64,000 bases of DNA from Nakamurella endophytica (GCF_014646215.1 NZ_BMNA01000003.1:62001-126000), one strand, 5' to 3'; shown: positions 7,524 to 16,688, numbered from the stretch's first letter. Made by a program: numbers and translations. The notes: generated by a model from the sequence alone, not told the origin.

Positions 7524-8692
7524 CGCAGCCACTGGCCGATCCGGGTGTACCCGCGCAGCAGGTCGCGGGACAGGATCAGCCGCTGCATCTCGTCGGTGCC
7601 CTCGTAGATCCGGAACAGCCGGACCTGGCGGTACCACCGCTCGATCGGCAGCTCGCGGGTGTAGCCCATGCCGCCGTGGATCTGCATCACCCGGTCGACG
7701 ACCCGGTTCGCCATGGTGGCGCCGGACAGCTTGGCCATCGACGACGGGTGCCGCGCGTCCTCGCCCTGGTCGATGCCCCAGGCGGCGCGCAGCACCAGCC
7801 AGCGCGAGGCCTCCAGCTCCAGCTCCGAGTCCGCGATCATCCAGGCGATGGCCTGGTTGTCCCCGATCGGCCGGCCGAACGTGGTCCGCGTCGTCGCGTG
7901 GTCCACGGCCATCTGCAGCGCCCGCTCGGCGATGCCCAGCCCGCGCGACGGGATCAGGAACCGCCCCCGGCCGATCCACTGCATCCCCAGTTGGAAGCCC
8001 TGACCGACCTCGCCGAGGACGTTGCGCTCGGGAACCCGCACGCCCTGGAAGACCAGCGCGGCCGGGCCGCCCTCCCCCATCGTCGGGATCGGCTCGGACC
8101 GCCAGCCCATCTCGCGGTCGACGAGGAACGCCGTGGTGCCGCCACCGCGCACGCCCTTGTCCCGGTCGGTGACGGCGATGACGATCGCGAAGTCGGCGTG
8201 GTCGCCGCCGGTGATGAAGGTCTTCTCGCCGTCCAGCACCCAGTCCGTGCCGTCCCGCCGCGCGGTCAACCGGATGTTGGCGGCGTCCGAGCCCGCGCCC
8301 GGCTCGGTGATCGCGAAGCAGGACCGACGGTCGCCGGCGATCGTCGGCAGGAGGTACTCCTGCTGCTGGCGCTCGTCGGCCAGGTACAGGATGTTGTCGG
8401 CCTCGCCGCCGAAGTCGAACTGCACCCACGTCCGGCCCAGCTCGGTCGCCAGCAGGGACTGCGTGACGGCGGGGAGCTCCATGCCGCCGTACCGCTCCGG
8501 GGTGGACAGCCCCCAGAACCCGAACGCCTTGGCCCGCAGCTGCAGCTCCCGGAGCTCGTCCGGCTCCAGCCCGGGCCGGTGCGCCCGTTCCCGGCGCAGC
8601 GCCTCCGCCTCCAGCGGCATGACCTCGTTGCGCAGGAACTCCCGGGCGGTGTCGCGGATCGCGCGCTGCTCGTCGGTCAGGGCGAAGTCCAT
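7520..8692 (-). CDS. acyl-CoA dehydrogenase
   Basis: The 390-residue flavoprotein has the three-part acyl-CoA dehydrogenase fold. The FAD-binding signature CFAITEPGAGSDAAN is near 130-145, GEKTFITGG is near 165, and the C-terminal helical domain has QIHGGMGYTRELPIER near 335-350. Such enzymes oxidise acyl-CoA to trans-2-enoyl-CoA and pass electrons to an electron-transfer flavoprotein. I see no glutamate at the usual short-chain base position with certainty, so chain length is unknown. It heads an operon with the MaoC gene and follows the FabG-like gene on the same strand. Confidence 0.92.
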   Translation of the reverse strand: MDFALTDEQRAIRDTAREFLRNEVMPLEAEALRRERAHRPGLEPDELRELQLRAKAFGFWGLSTPERYGGMELPAVTQSLLATELGRTWVQFDFGGEADNILYLADERQQQEYLLPTIAGDRRSCFAITEPGAGSDAANIRLTARRDGTDWVLDGEKTFITGGDHADFAIVIAVTDRDKGVRGGGTTAFLVDREMGWRSEPIPTMGEGGPAALVFQGVRVPERNVLGEVGQGFQLGMQWIGRGRFLIPSRGLGIAERALQMAVDHATTRTTFGRPIGDNQAIAWMIADSELELEASRWLVLRAAWGIDQGEDARHPSSMAKLSGATMANRVVDRVMQIHGGMGYTRELPIERWYRQVRLFRIYEGTDEMQRLILSRDLLRGYTRIGQWLR

Positions 8693-8768
8693 GTGCTCCG
8701 GGCTCCTCGTCGGTGGGTGGCGGGGCGGTGGTGCCGTCGGCGCGGGGGACGCCGGCGGCCCGGACGGC

Positions 8769-9539
8769 TCAGCGGGCGCCGCCGTTGATGTGGATCGTCT
8801 GCCCCGAGACGTAGGAGGCCTCGTCGCTGGCCAGGAACGCGATCACCGCGGCCACGTCGCCGGGTTGCCCGACACGGCGCAGCGGCGTCTGCTCCGCGGC
8901 CAGCCGCTGGTACTCCGCCGGGTCGTAGCCCACCCGGTGGGCGGTCGCATCGGTCATCGCCGTGGCGATGTACCCGGGCGCCACCGCGTTGACGTTGATG
9001 TTGAACGGCCCGAGCTCGATGGCCAAGGTCGCGGTGAGCCCCTGCACGCCGGCCTTGGCCGCGGCGTAGTTGACCTGACCGCGGTTGCCCAGCGCGGACC
9101 GGCTCGACAGGTTGACGATCTTGCCGTAGCGCTCCCGCACCATGTGCGGGCCGGCCGCCTGGCAGCACAGGAACATGCCGGTCAGGTTGGTGGCGAGCAC
9201 GGCGTCCCAGTTGCTGCGCGGCATCTTGTGCAGCAGGTCGTCCCGGGTGATGCCGGCGTTGTTGACCAGGATGTCCAGCCGGCCGAACTCGTCGACGACC
9301 CGGTCCACCATGGCGGACACCGAGTCGGCGTCCGCGACGTCGGCGGCCATGCCCACGGCCCGGCCGCCGGCGGCCGAGATGTCAGCGGCGGTGCGAGACG
9401 CCCGCTCACCCGACAGGTCGGCGACGACCACGGCGGCGCCCTGCTCGGCCAGCAGCTCGGCGGTCGCGGCGCCGATCCCCTGGGCCGCGCCGGTCACCAG
9501 GGCGACCCGACCGGTGAACCGCTCCTGCACCCTGGCCAC
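8769..9539 (-). CDS. 3-oxoacyl-ACP/CoA reductase, SDR family (FabG-like)
   Basis: A 256-residue classical short-chain dehydrogenase. The nucleotide-binding motif TGAAQGIG is near residue 16, NNAG near 93, and the catalytic Ser-Tyr-Lys appears as NLSSRS near 145 and NYAAAK near 160. The C-terminal SGQTIHINGG is the usual FabG ending. It reduces 3-oxoacyl thioesters with NADPH in fatty-acid metabolism, or dehydrogenates 3-hydroxyacyl-CoA in reverse. The GTG start is supported by GGGAGG with a 5-base spacer. It lies upstream of the acyl-CoA dehydrogenase/MaoC pair on the same strand, suggesting a shared lipid pathway. Confidence 0.9.
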   Translation of the reverse strand: MARVQERFTGRVALVTGAAQGIGAATAELLAEQGAAVVVADLSGERASRTAADISAAGGRAVGMAADVADADSVSAMVDRVVDEFGRLDILVNNAGITRDDLLHKMPRSNWDAVLATNLTGMFLCCQAAGPHMVRERYGKIVNLSSRSALGNRGQVNYAAAKAGVQGLTATLAIELGPFNINVNAVAPGYIATAMTDATAHRVGYDPAEYQRLAAEQTPLRRVGQPGDVAAVIAFLASDEASYVSGQTIHINGGAR

Positions 9540-9593
9540 CGCGTCCTCCCGACTGCGGCCACCCTGCCGCTCGCGGCCAAGGTACCGCCCGGC

Positions 9594-9839
9594 TCAGCCC
9601 CGGGTGTCCGGGTCCGGCAGCGCGGCCCTGGCCGCCGCGGCATGCCGGTCGTCCTCGGCGGTCCAGTCCGACAGAGCCGGGCCCTCGGACCGCTCGGCGA
9701 CCAGCTCTGCCGCCTCCGCCTCGGCCTCCCCCGCATCCACCTCGTCGGCACGGACGCCCTCGTCGGGCACCGGCTCGGCACCCGGCGGCCGGTGCATGCC
9801 GCCGTAGCCCTGCGCGTTGGCGCCGGTCGAGTCCTGCAT
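9594..9839 (-). CDS. small acidic hypothetical protein
   Basis: This 81-residue protein is acidic, with a Glu/Asp/Ala-rich middle (about 30-60) and a polar N terminus MQDSTGANAQGYGGMHRPPG. There is no signal peptide or membrane segment, and it is probably disordered. The ATG has a strong AGGAGGAG site with a 6-base spacer, the best evidence that it is real. It lies 54 bases upstream of the FabG-like gene on the same strand and could be co-transcribed. No family is recognised. Confidence 0.6.
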   Translation of the reverse strand: MQDSTGANAQGYGGMHRPPGAEPVPDEGVRADEVDAGEAEAEAAELVAERSEGPALSDWTAEDDRHAAAARAALPDPDTRG

Positions 9840-10115
9840 GGCGATCTCCTCCTGCCGGCCGGCGGCGCCGGGCCACGAACCCTTGCCGCCATTCTGGCCT
9901 CGCCGGTCCGCTCCTGCCGCCGGGTCCCCGCCGCGCCGTGAGACCGGTCACGTGCTCCGGCGGTCGCCCTGCTGCGGATCCTGCCGCACGGAGCCGACTC
10001 CCCGTGCCACGCCGAGGATCTCCTCGACCGCCGGGCGGTGCGCGCCGCGCGGCGGTCGGACCACGGACCCGCGGCCAACCAGGGACCAACACAGCCCTGG
10101 GCACGATGGCCGTCG

Positions 10116-11467
10116 ATGCCCGCGACCACGTCCCGTCCCGCCGTCCACCGACGGACGTGGTTGCAGCGACTGCCGACGATCCCCGGACGCCCGCGGGCGG
10201 TCGCCGTCGGAGCCGCGGGCGTCGTCCTCGCCGCCCTGTTCGCCTACCTGTGGGCGCACGACTACACCGGTCCGCACCACGGCCAGTTCGACCTGGCCAT
10301 CTACTGGAACGCCGTGCGGTTCTGGGCGGACGGCAACCACCTGTACGACTACGCCCAGTACGACCCGGTGAACGTCTCGCTGGGGTTCACCTACCCGCCC
10401 CTGGCGGCCGTCCTGATGCGGCCGATGCTGCTGCTCGGTCTGCCCGCGACGGTCGTGCTCAGCGTGGCGGCGATCGTGGCGGCCGCCGCACTGTCCGTGC
10501 TCCTGTGCGTCCGCGAGCGCTTCGCCCTGCGCGGCGGCCGACTGGCCGTGACGGTGGGTGTGGCGACGGCCGCACTGTTCACGTTGGAGCCGGTCCGGCA
10601 GACTCTGGCCTACGGCCAGATCAACCTGTACCTCGCCGTCCTCGTCCTCGGTGACCTGCTCGTGCTGGGGCGGCGGCGGAGCCGGTGGACCGGACTGGGC
10701 GTCGGCTTGGCGATGGCGTGAAACTGACTCCCGGCGTCTTCCTGCTGTACTTCCTGCTCGCCCGGCAGTGGCGGGCCGCCGTGGTCTCCCTGCTGTCGGC
10801 GATCGGGGCCACGGCGGTGGCGGCCGTGTTCGCCCCGGTCGAGACCTGGCAGTACTGGACATCACTGGTGTGGGACCCGAACCGGGTGGGCTTCGTCGGC
10901 AGCTCCGACAACCAGTCGCTCAACGGACTGCTCCACCGGCTGGCCGATCCCAGCGCGCCGAGCGGCGCGCTGTGGCTGGCGGCCACGGTCGCGGTCCTGG
11001 CGGTGGCGGTACCTCGCATCCGCAGCGCCCTCGACGCCGGCGACCTGCTGGCCGCCGTGACCCTCACCGGGCTGCTCGGCGCGCTGGTCAGCCCGGTGAC
11101 GTGGGTGCACCACATCGTGTGGGTCATCCCGGCCGCGGTGGTGATCGCCACCCGGCTGGTGCGGATGCTGCAAGCCGCGGTCGCGGCGCCCAGCGCGTCG
11201 CTGCACGACGTCCGCCGCCGGGCCCGCCGCGCCGTCGTCCCCGCGGTGCTGGTGGTGTCGGGCATCCCTGCGCTCGGGTTCGACGTCCGCCGGGCCTTCA
11301 GCCTGCCCTTCACCGACTACGCGGACGCCGGACCGCTGGCCGCGCTCGCCGCAAGCCTGCCCATGCTGTGGACCCTGGCGGCGGTGCTGCTCCTGCCGGT
11401 GTCCACGGCCGCCGCCCCCGCCGCGCCGGGGCCGGGCCGGTGGCCGGCCGCCGCGGTCGCCGGCTGA
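10116..11467 (+). pseudogene. GT87-type membrane mannosyltransferase gene with a frameshift
   Basis: The two halves form a DUF2029/GT87 polyprenol-phosphate-mannose-dependent mannosyltransferase (PimE-like), normally a 400-450 residue protein with about ten membrane segments. The first frame runs to about 10721 and ends GLGVGLAMA-stop. The second continues VKLTPGVFLLYFLLARQW to 11467. In relatives the motif is an uninterrupted GVGLA..VKLTPG. A single missing G near 10718-10720 (GCG-GTG collapsed to GCGTG) would restore one frame. The acidic motif DLAIYWNA lies after the first membrane helix, as in the family. It may be a sequencing error or a real loss. The start at 10116 is the likeliest ATG; an upstream GTG at 10038 is possible. 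Confidence 0.75.
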
Positions 11468-11563
11468 GCCGACGCGCTCCGACCGCTCCGCGCTGCACGG
11501 TTCGGCCCCGCACGGGACTGGGTACCGTCGGGAGCGATCATCCGACGACGAGAGGAGCCACGC

Positions 11564-12178
11564 ATGGCGCGCCGAACCCGGCTGCCCCGTTTCACCGTCC
11601 CGACCCTGGATCCCAAGGAGGGGGCACAGGTCGCGGAGGTGCTGCAGGAGCGGGTGCACGCCCTGAACGACCTGGCCCTGACCCTCAAGCACGTGCACTG
11701 GAACGTCGTGGGACCGCACTTCATCGCCGTCCACGAGATGCTCGACCCACAGGTCGAGGCGGTCCGCGGGTTCGTCGACGAGACGGCGGAGCGCATCGCG
11801 ACGCTCGGCTCCCCGGTCCGGGGCACCCCCGGCGCCCTGGTCAAGGAGCGCAGCTGGGACGACTACTCGATCGGCCGCGGCGACGCCATCGCCCACCTCG
11901 GCGCGCTCGACCTGGTGTACCAGGGCGTGGTGTCCGGCCACCGGGAAGCCGCCGAGGCCGTCGAGGAGGCCGACCCGGTCAGCAACGACATGCTCATCGG
12001 GCACCTGCACTCGCTCGAGCAGTTCCACTGGTTCATCCGGGCCCACCTGGAGAACGCCTCCGGCTCCCTGGTCACCGAGCAGGAGCGGACGGAGCGCGAC
12101 GCCGCCCGCGAGGCCGGCGCGGAGGAGCTCACCGACGAGGAGACCAAGGTCGGAGCGGTCTCGACCGACGAGTCCTGA
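11564..12178 (+). CDS. dps: Dps family DNA-protecting ferritin-like protein
   Basis: The 204-residue four-helix protein carries the Dps ferroxidase pattern: LKHVHWNVVG near residue 42, and H-x-(11)-D/E in HEMLDPQVEAVRGFVDETAERI near 58-78. A later helix reads EQFHWFIRAHLE near 150. Dps oligomers oxidise and store iron and shield DNA under oxidative or starvation stress. A charged N terminus (MARRTRLPR) and a 35-residue acidic tail extend the core. The ATG has a GAGAGGAG ribosome site. A -10-like TACCGT lies at 11523-11528. A strong hairpin follows the gene. Confidence 0.92.
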   Translation: MARRTRLPRFTVPTLDPKEGAQVAEVLQERVHALNDLALTLKHVHWNVVGPHFIAVHEMLDPQVEAVRGFVDETAERIATLGSPVRGTPGALVKERSWDDYSIGRGDAIAHLGALDLVYQGVVSGHREAAEAVEEADPVSNDMLIGHLHSLEQFHWFIRAHLENASGSLVTEQERTERDAAREAGAEELTDEETKVGAVSTDES

Positions 12179-12199
12179 CCATTCCGGTCCCAGCACCTC

Positions 12200-12231
12200 C
12201 CGGCCCGCCGACGCCTCCGTCGGCGGGCCGG
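12200..12231. terminator. bidirectional hairpin between dps and convergent dehydrogenase
   Basis: A perfect 14-bp stem (ccggcccgccgacg and its complement) with a 4-base loop lies between two convergent genes. No U-tract follows, so it fits the U-less terminators common in high-GC actinomycetes. Confidence 0.75.
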
Positions 12232-12281
12232 TCCGCGTCCGGGGTGCTGCGTCGAGTTCCACGCCGGATCCCGGGCGGAAG

Positions 12282-13400
12282 TCAGCGCCGGACGCCGTCA
12301 GAGCCCGCGACGGACGCGGCGGACGCCACCCAGGTCGCCACGTCCACGACGGTCATCCCCGGCCGGCCGGCCGTCGCGGCACTGCCCGGCTCGCCGGTGA
12401 CCGGCCGCCCGCCGGCGGCGACCAGCGCGGCGCCGGCCTCGTCCAGGCCGATGACCCGGCCCACCAGCCGGTCCGGACGCAGCGCACCGGAGGCGGCGAG
12501 CGCCAGCAGGCCGGGGTAGTCGGCGGCCGGCATGCCGTGCGAGCCGACGACGGTCAGCTCCCGGGCCACCACCAGGTCCATCGGCAACGCGGTCGAGGCG
12601 TCGTCGCCGAGCAGCAGCCCGACCTGGACGTGCCGGCCGCGGCGGCGCAGGGACCGGACGGACGCCGCGGCCACCTCGGGCCGCCCGATGGCCTCGACGG
12701 CCGCGTGCGCGCCACCGCCCGTCAGCGCGGTGATCTCGTCGGGCGCGGTCGCCGGGTCGGACAGCAGGTGCTCCGCGCCGAGGTCCGCGGCGGCGGCCCT
12801 GGCCCGCGGGTCCGGGTCGACGGCGATGACCCGGCCGCCCAGCGCCACGGCGATCATCACCGCGGACAGCCCGACGCCGCCGCAGCCGAAGACCGCCACC
12901 CACTGGCCGGCCCGGAGCCGGCCGTGCACGGTCAGCGCCCGGTAGGCGGTCGCCAACCGGCAGCCGAGCGAGGCGGCGGCCAGGTCGCCGACCTCCGCCG
13001 GCAGCGCCACCAGGTTGAAGTCCGCCCGGGGCAGCGCGACCAGTTCGGCGAACGAACCGTCGCGGGTGAACCCGGGCTGCTCCTGGGTGGGGCAGACGTG
13101 GCCGTCGCCGGCCAGGCAGAACTCGCAGTGCCCGCACCCCAGCACGAATGGCACGGTGACCCGGTCGCCCACGGACCAGCGGCGGACCTCCGGCCCGACG
13201 GCGGCCACCACGCCCGAGAACTCATGCCCGGGCACCATCGGCAGCGGCACCGGGTCGTGACCCACCCAGGCGTGCCAGTCGGACCGGCAGACGCCGGTCG
13301 CGTGCACCTGGACGAGGACGCCGTCGTCCGGGCACCGCGGCTCGTCGATCTCCACCAGCTCCGGCGTCACGCCCGCGGCGGTGTACCGGACGGCCTTCAC
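12282..13400 (-). CDS. zinc-dependent alcohol dehydrogenase
   Basis: The 372-residue medium-chain dehydrogenase has a catalytic-zinc site (ATGVCRSDWHAW near 37 and GHEFSG near 62). A structural-zinc lobe reads GCGHCEFCLAGDGHVC near 93-108, and the Rossmann motif GCGGVGLSAV is near 175. It resembles sorbitol/threonine-type alcohol dehydrogenases acting on secondary alcohols or polyols with NAD(P). The GTG start overlaps the stop of the upstream dehydrogenase gene, so the two are co-translated. The last 40 residues after the normal domain end are low-complexity. Substrate unknown. Confidence 0.87.
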   Translation of the reverse strand: MKAVRYTAAGVTPELVEIDEPRCPDDGVLVQVHATGVCRSDWHAWVGHDPVPLPMVPGHEFSGVVAAVGPEVRRWSVGDRVTVPFVLGCGHCEFCLAGDGHVCPTQEQPGFTRDGSFAELVALPRADFNLVALPAEVGDLAAASLGCRLATAYRALTVHGRLRAGQWVAVFGCGGVGLSAVMIAVALGGRVIAVDPDPRARAAAADLGAEHLLSDPATAPDEITALTGGGAHAAVEAIGRPEVAAASVRSLRRRGRHVQVGLLLGDDASTALPMDLVVARELTVVGSHGMPAADYPGLLALAASGALRPDRLVGRVIGLDEAGAALVAAGGRPVTGEPGSAATAGRPGMTVVDVATWVASAASVAGSDGVRR

Positions 13401-14446
13401 GGCCGGACGAGCACCTTGATCGACCGGCGCTGGTCCATGTCGTCGTAGCCCTGGGCGATGTCCTCCAGCGCGACCTCGGAGGTGAAGACCGGTCCGGGGT
13501 CGATGGTGCCGTTCAGCACGTCCTCGAGCAGCTCCGGCAGGTAGGTGCGGGCCGGGGCGACGCCGCCGGCGACGGTGATGTTCCGGCCGAACAGCTTGCG
13601 CAGCGGGAGGCCCCCCTCGACGCCGGCCGGCACGCCGACGTACCCGACCGTGCCGCCGGGTCGCACCACGTCGAGCGCGGTGTCCCAGGACGCGGTCATC
13701 CCGACGCACTCCAGCACGCTGTCGGCGCCGACTCCGTCGGTCAGCTCCAGGACCTGGGCGACGGCCTGCTCGCCGCGGACGGCGACCACGTCGGTGGCGC
13801 CGAACGTGCGGGCGATGGCGGCGCGGTCCTCGTGGGAGGACAGGGCGATGATCCGCTCGGCGCCGAGGCGGCGGGCGGCGAGCACCGCGCAGAGCCCGAC
13901 GGCCCCGTCCCCGACGACGACGGCCGTGCCGCCCGGCGCCACCCGGGCCGACACCGCGGCGTGGTGCCCGGTGCCCATGACGTCGGACAGCGTCAGCAGC
14001 GCCGGGATCCGCGCGTCGTCCGGGGCCACCGGCGCGGCCACCAGGGTGCCGTCGGCGCGGGGGACCCGCACGTACTGGCCTTGACCGCCGTCGACCAGGT
14101 GGCCGTCCCGGTCGTCGCTGCCGTACCCGCCGCCGACCAGGCAGGACGTCGTCCACCCGGCGCGGCAGTGCACGCACTCGCCGCACGACCAGACGAACGG
14201 GGCGATGACCAGGTCGCCGGTGCGGATGCCGGAGACCTCGTCGCCGGTCTCCTCGACGACACCCAGGAACTCGTGACCGATCCGGCCCTCGCCGCGCTTG
14301 TTGATGCCGCGCCACGGCCACAGGTCCGATCCGCAGATGCAGGACGCGGTGACCCGGACGACGGCGTCGGTGGGCAGCACCACGCCGGGGTCGGGGACCT
14401 CCTGGGTGACGACGGACCCGGGGGACTGGAAGATCGCAGCTCTCAC
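13397..14446 (-). CDS. zinc-dependent alcohol dehydrogenase (formaldehyde dehydrogenase-like)
   Basis: A 349-residue medium-chain dehydrogenase. The zinc ligand motif CICGSDLWPWRG is near residue 37, GHEFLGVV near 58, and the structural-zinc cysteines CGECVHCRAGWTTSC near 89-103. The Rossmann motif VVGDGAVGLCAV is near 170. The pattern around GSDLWPYRG resembles glutathione-independent or threonine-like dehydrogenases. It starts with GTG and is coupled by GTGA overlap to the next dehydrogenase. The two are only distantly related, so they may act on successive or alternative substrates. Confidence 0.87.
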   Translation of the reverse strand: MRAAIFQSPGSVVTQEVPDPGVVLPTDAVVRVTASCICGSDLWPWRGINKRGEGRIGHEFLGVVEETGDEVSGIRTGDLVIAPFVWSCGECVHCRAGWTTSCLVGGGYGSDDRDGHLVDGGQGQYVRVPRADGTLVAAPVAPDDARIPALLTLSDVMGTGHHAAVSARVAPGGTAVVVGDGAVGLCAVLAARRLGAERIIALSSHEDRAAIARTFGATDVVAVRGEQAVAQVLELTDGVGADSVLECVGMTASWDTALDVVRPGGTVGYVGVPAGVEGGLPLRKLFGRNITVAGGVAPARTYLPELLEDVLNGTIDPGPVFTSEVALEDIAQGYDDMDQRRSIKVLVRP

Positions 14447-14492
14447 CCCGACATCATCCCCGGCGGCGGCCGGCGACCCACCCGCCGGGTGG

Positions 14493-15419
14493 TCACCACC
14501 CCGGTCCGGGCAGCACCTGGTGGCGCAGCTCGTGCCCGCCGTCGTCGCGGGAGGACTCGTAGAAGACGTGCAGCGCACCGTCGGGTCCGCGGACCGCGTC
14601 CAGGTAGCGCAGGCCGCCGCGGCCGTGCGGCGAGACGAGCACCGGCCGGCCGGCCAGCCGCTCGAAGGTCGCTGCCGCGCCGGCACCCAGGGCCGCGCCG
14701 GTGCGCTCCTCGAAGTTCTCGGCGGCGTCCGCGCGGCCGTCGTACAGGGCGAGCAACCCGTCCGCAACGGGCAGCACGGCGGTGAACCGGACGCCGCGCC
14801 GGTCCCAGCCCGTCGCGGCGGGGGCGAGCGCGGTGCCGCGCGCCGTCCAGGACAGCCCGCCCGCGCTGACGAAGTGGTCGGTGCGCATCCGGTCGGTGGC
14901 GTCCGGGTCCTCCAAGGGATGGCACGAGGCCCACAGGTGCCAGCCGTCCGCGTCGCGGCGGATCACCGGGTCCTTGACGGCCAGCCGCTCCGGGTCGCCG
15001 GGCAGCACGACGACCGGCTCCGCCCCGGGCAGGTCCGCCGGCGAGTCGGCCTCGACGGCCACCACCTGCCAGTGCCTGGTCCCGGGGGTGGCCGTGGACA
15101 GGTAGAGCCGCCACCGTCCGGCGTCCGTCCGGACCAGGCAGGGGCGCTCCAGCGAGTCGCAGTGGTGGTCCTCGCGGCGCAGCCGGGCGAGGGGGGTCCA
15201 CCGCTGCCCGTCGGTCGACCCGGCGACGACGACCGCCTGCCCGCGGTCCCCCGGTCGTCGTTCGCGGTAGGCGAGCAGGAACCGGTCGCCGTCGACCGCG
15301 ACGCTGGGTGCCCCGACCCACACCCCGGGCCCCGGCTCGTCGGCGACCAGCACGGTCCGGCCACGGGCGTAGGACAGCGCGTCGAGCACGGCGCGGGCCG
15401 GCGGCGGGGTCGCGGTCAC
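14493..15419 (-). CDS. five-bladed beta-propeller glycoside hydrolase-like protein
   Basis: The 308-residue protein has no signal peptide. It shows repeated blade motifs: GVWVGAPSVAVDGDRFLLAYRE near 31-52, LERPCLVRTDAGRWRLYLS near 90, and VKDPVIRRDADGWHLW near 150. These are typical of GH43/GH130-like propellers, in which acidic residues at blade starts form the active site. Relatives hydrolyse or phosphorolyse arabinosides, xylosides or mannosides. Here the activity is unknown, and some such proteins are non-catalytic. The GTG start has a -10-like CAGGAT 6 bases upstream. It precedes the two zinc dehydrogenase genes on the same strand. Confidence 0.65.
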   Translation of the reverse strand: MTATPPPARAVLDALSYARGRTVLVADEPGPGVWVGAPSVAVDGDRFLLAYRERRPGDRGQAVVVAGSTDGQRWTPLARLRREDHHCDSLERPCLVRTDAGRWRLYLSTATPGTRHWQVVAVEADSPADLPGAEPVVVLPGDPERLAVKDPVIRRDADGWHLWASCHPLEDPDATDRMRTDHFVSAGGLSWTARGTALAPAATGWDRRGVRFTAVLPVADGLLALYDGRADAAENFEERTGAALGAGAAATFERLAGRPVLVSPHGRGGLRYLDAVRGPDGALHVFYESSRDDGGHELRHQVLPGPGW

Positions 15420-15425
15420 CCGGTC

Positions 15426-15431
15426 ATCCTG
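15426..15431 (-). promoter_or_regulatory. putative -10 element, leaderless start of propeller gene
   Basis: CAGGAT on the minus strand ends 6 bases before the GTG at 15419. Confidence 0.45.
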
Positions 15432-15493
15432 GCCCCGCCGCTCGCCCCGTCCTCACCGCGTCCCCGCCCCGTCCTCGCCGCGTCCTCACTCCG

Positions 15494-16675
15494 TCATCGC
15501 CGCGGGCCCGGTCCGGTCTCCGCGTCGTCCGCGTCCTCGGGTTCGGCGACCCAGGCGGAGAACACCGGCAGGCCGTGCCAGGGACCGCGATCGGTGACGG
15601 TCGCGACGACGGCATAGGGGTGGCCGAACCGCAGGACGGCGTCGCGGCGCGGACCGGACTGCTCGACGCGGGCGCTCATCATCACCGCCATGCCGGTGAC
15701 CGCCGCCGCCTCGAACCCTCGGCGGCCGTACCGGGCGACCGCCGCCTGCGCCGCGGTCCACCGGTCGACCTCCGGTACCAGCGCCGCGGCGGCGGCGCCG
15801 AAACCGAGCTCCGGGCGGGACAGGTCGTGCCGGGAGTTCGCGGACCAGGCCGGCAGCAGCGCGGTGCACTGCTCGCCGGACGGTCCGGTCGGGTCCTGGG
15901 TGACGGTCCAGCACGGCCCGTCGCCCAGCGGCAGGTCGAACAGCGACCGGGCCGGCAGGGACCCCGCGGCGGCGTCGTGCGCCGCGGCGAGCACGGCGGC
16001 GGCCGGTACGTCCGGCGCGCCGATCACCGAGGTCACCCGCAGCCCGTCCCCGGTCGTGCCGTGCACGGCGACGTCCCCGGCCACCGGGTGCGTGCCGATC
16101 CAGCAGTGGTGTCCCCGGGTCGGGGTGCGCAGCACGTGCCGCAGCCGGGCCGCCCACGGGCCGCCCAGCTCGGCGCCCGGCGCGGTGTCGAACGGCGACC
16201 ACCATGCGATGCGGGTGGCCAGCGCCGTGGCCAGCACCAGCACGGTCGTCGCGTCCACCTGCACCGGGAACCGTTCGACCAGCCCGCCGGTGCGCTCTGC
16301 GGCCCACGCGTCCAGCGCCGCCTGGCCGGGCACCGGCCCGACCGGGACCGTGGCGGGCAGCCGCGACCGCCAGCGTCCGACCCGGTCCGGATCCAGCTGG
16401 GTCCACAACCCGGCCGCGGCCGCCACGGCGGTCGGGGGTGCGGCGAGCAGCCCGCGGGCGTGGGCCGCGGCCCGGTCCGGCGGCATGCCGAGGGCGCCGG
16501 CCAGCTCCCCGGCGCCCGGTTCGGCGGATGCCGCCACCGCCAGCAGCAGCCAGGCACCCAGCGGCGACGCGACGTGGTGCCCGGTTCCGATCCCACCGTG
16601 CAGCCGGTCGGCGTACCGGGCGACCGCGTGCCGCAGGTCGGCCGGGCGCTCGGACGGGTCGGTGTCGCTGCTCAT
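15494..16675 (-). CDS. serpin family protein
   Basis: The 393-residue protein matches the serpin fold at several places. Helix B/shutter appears as HHVASPLGAWLLLAVAA near residue 33. A segment like the conserved N-x-x-x-F-K-G-x-W strand reads LATALATRIAWWSPFD near 155. The hinge of the reactive loop reads GFEAAAVTG near 325, and the C-terminal strand RFGHPYAVVATV is near 355. An alanine-rich hinge is the hallmark of inhibitory serpins, which trap proteases by loop insertion. There is no signal peptide, so it is probably cytoplasmic. The ATG at 16675 has a -10-like CAGACT 7 bases upstream. Serpins are sporadic in bacteria, so acquisition by transfer is possible. Confidence 0.75.
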   Translation of the reverse strand: MSSDTDPSERPADLRHAVARYADRLHGGIGTGHHVASPLGAWLLLAVAASAEPGAGELAGALGMPPDRAAAHARGLLAAPPTAVAAAAGLWTQLDPDRVGRWRSRLPATVPVGPVPGQAALDAWAAERTGGLVERFPVQVDATTVLVLATALATRIAWWSPFDTAPGAELGGPWAARLRHVLRTPTRGHHCWIGTHPVAGDVAVHGTTGDGLRVTSVIGAPDVPAAAVLAAAHDAAAGSLPARSLFDLPLGDGPCWTVTQDPTGPSGEQCTALLPAWSANSRHDLSRPELGFGAAAAALVPEVDRWTAAQAAVARYGRRGFEAAAVTGMAVMMSARVEQSGPRRDAVLRFGHPYAVVATVTDRGPWHGLPVFSAWVAEPEDADDAETGPGPRR

Positions 16676-16682
16676 GCCGGCG

Positions 16683-16688
16683 AGTCTG
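16683..16688 (-). promoter_or_regulatory. putative -10 element, leaderless start of serpin gene
   Basis: CAGACT on the minus strand ends 7 bases before the ATG at 16675. There is no ribosome site. Confidence 0.45.

Noticed and set aside
12282..14321. A fused 679-residue double dehydrogenase
   Set aside because: The first half of that frame is a shadow of the other dehydrogenase gene. The real junction is a GTGA overlap at 13397-13400.
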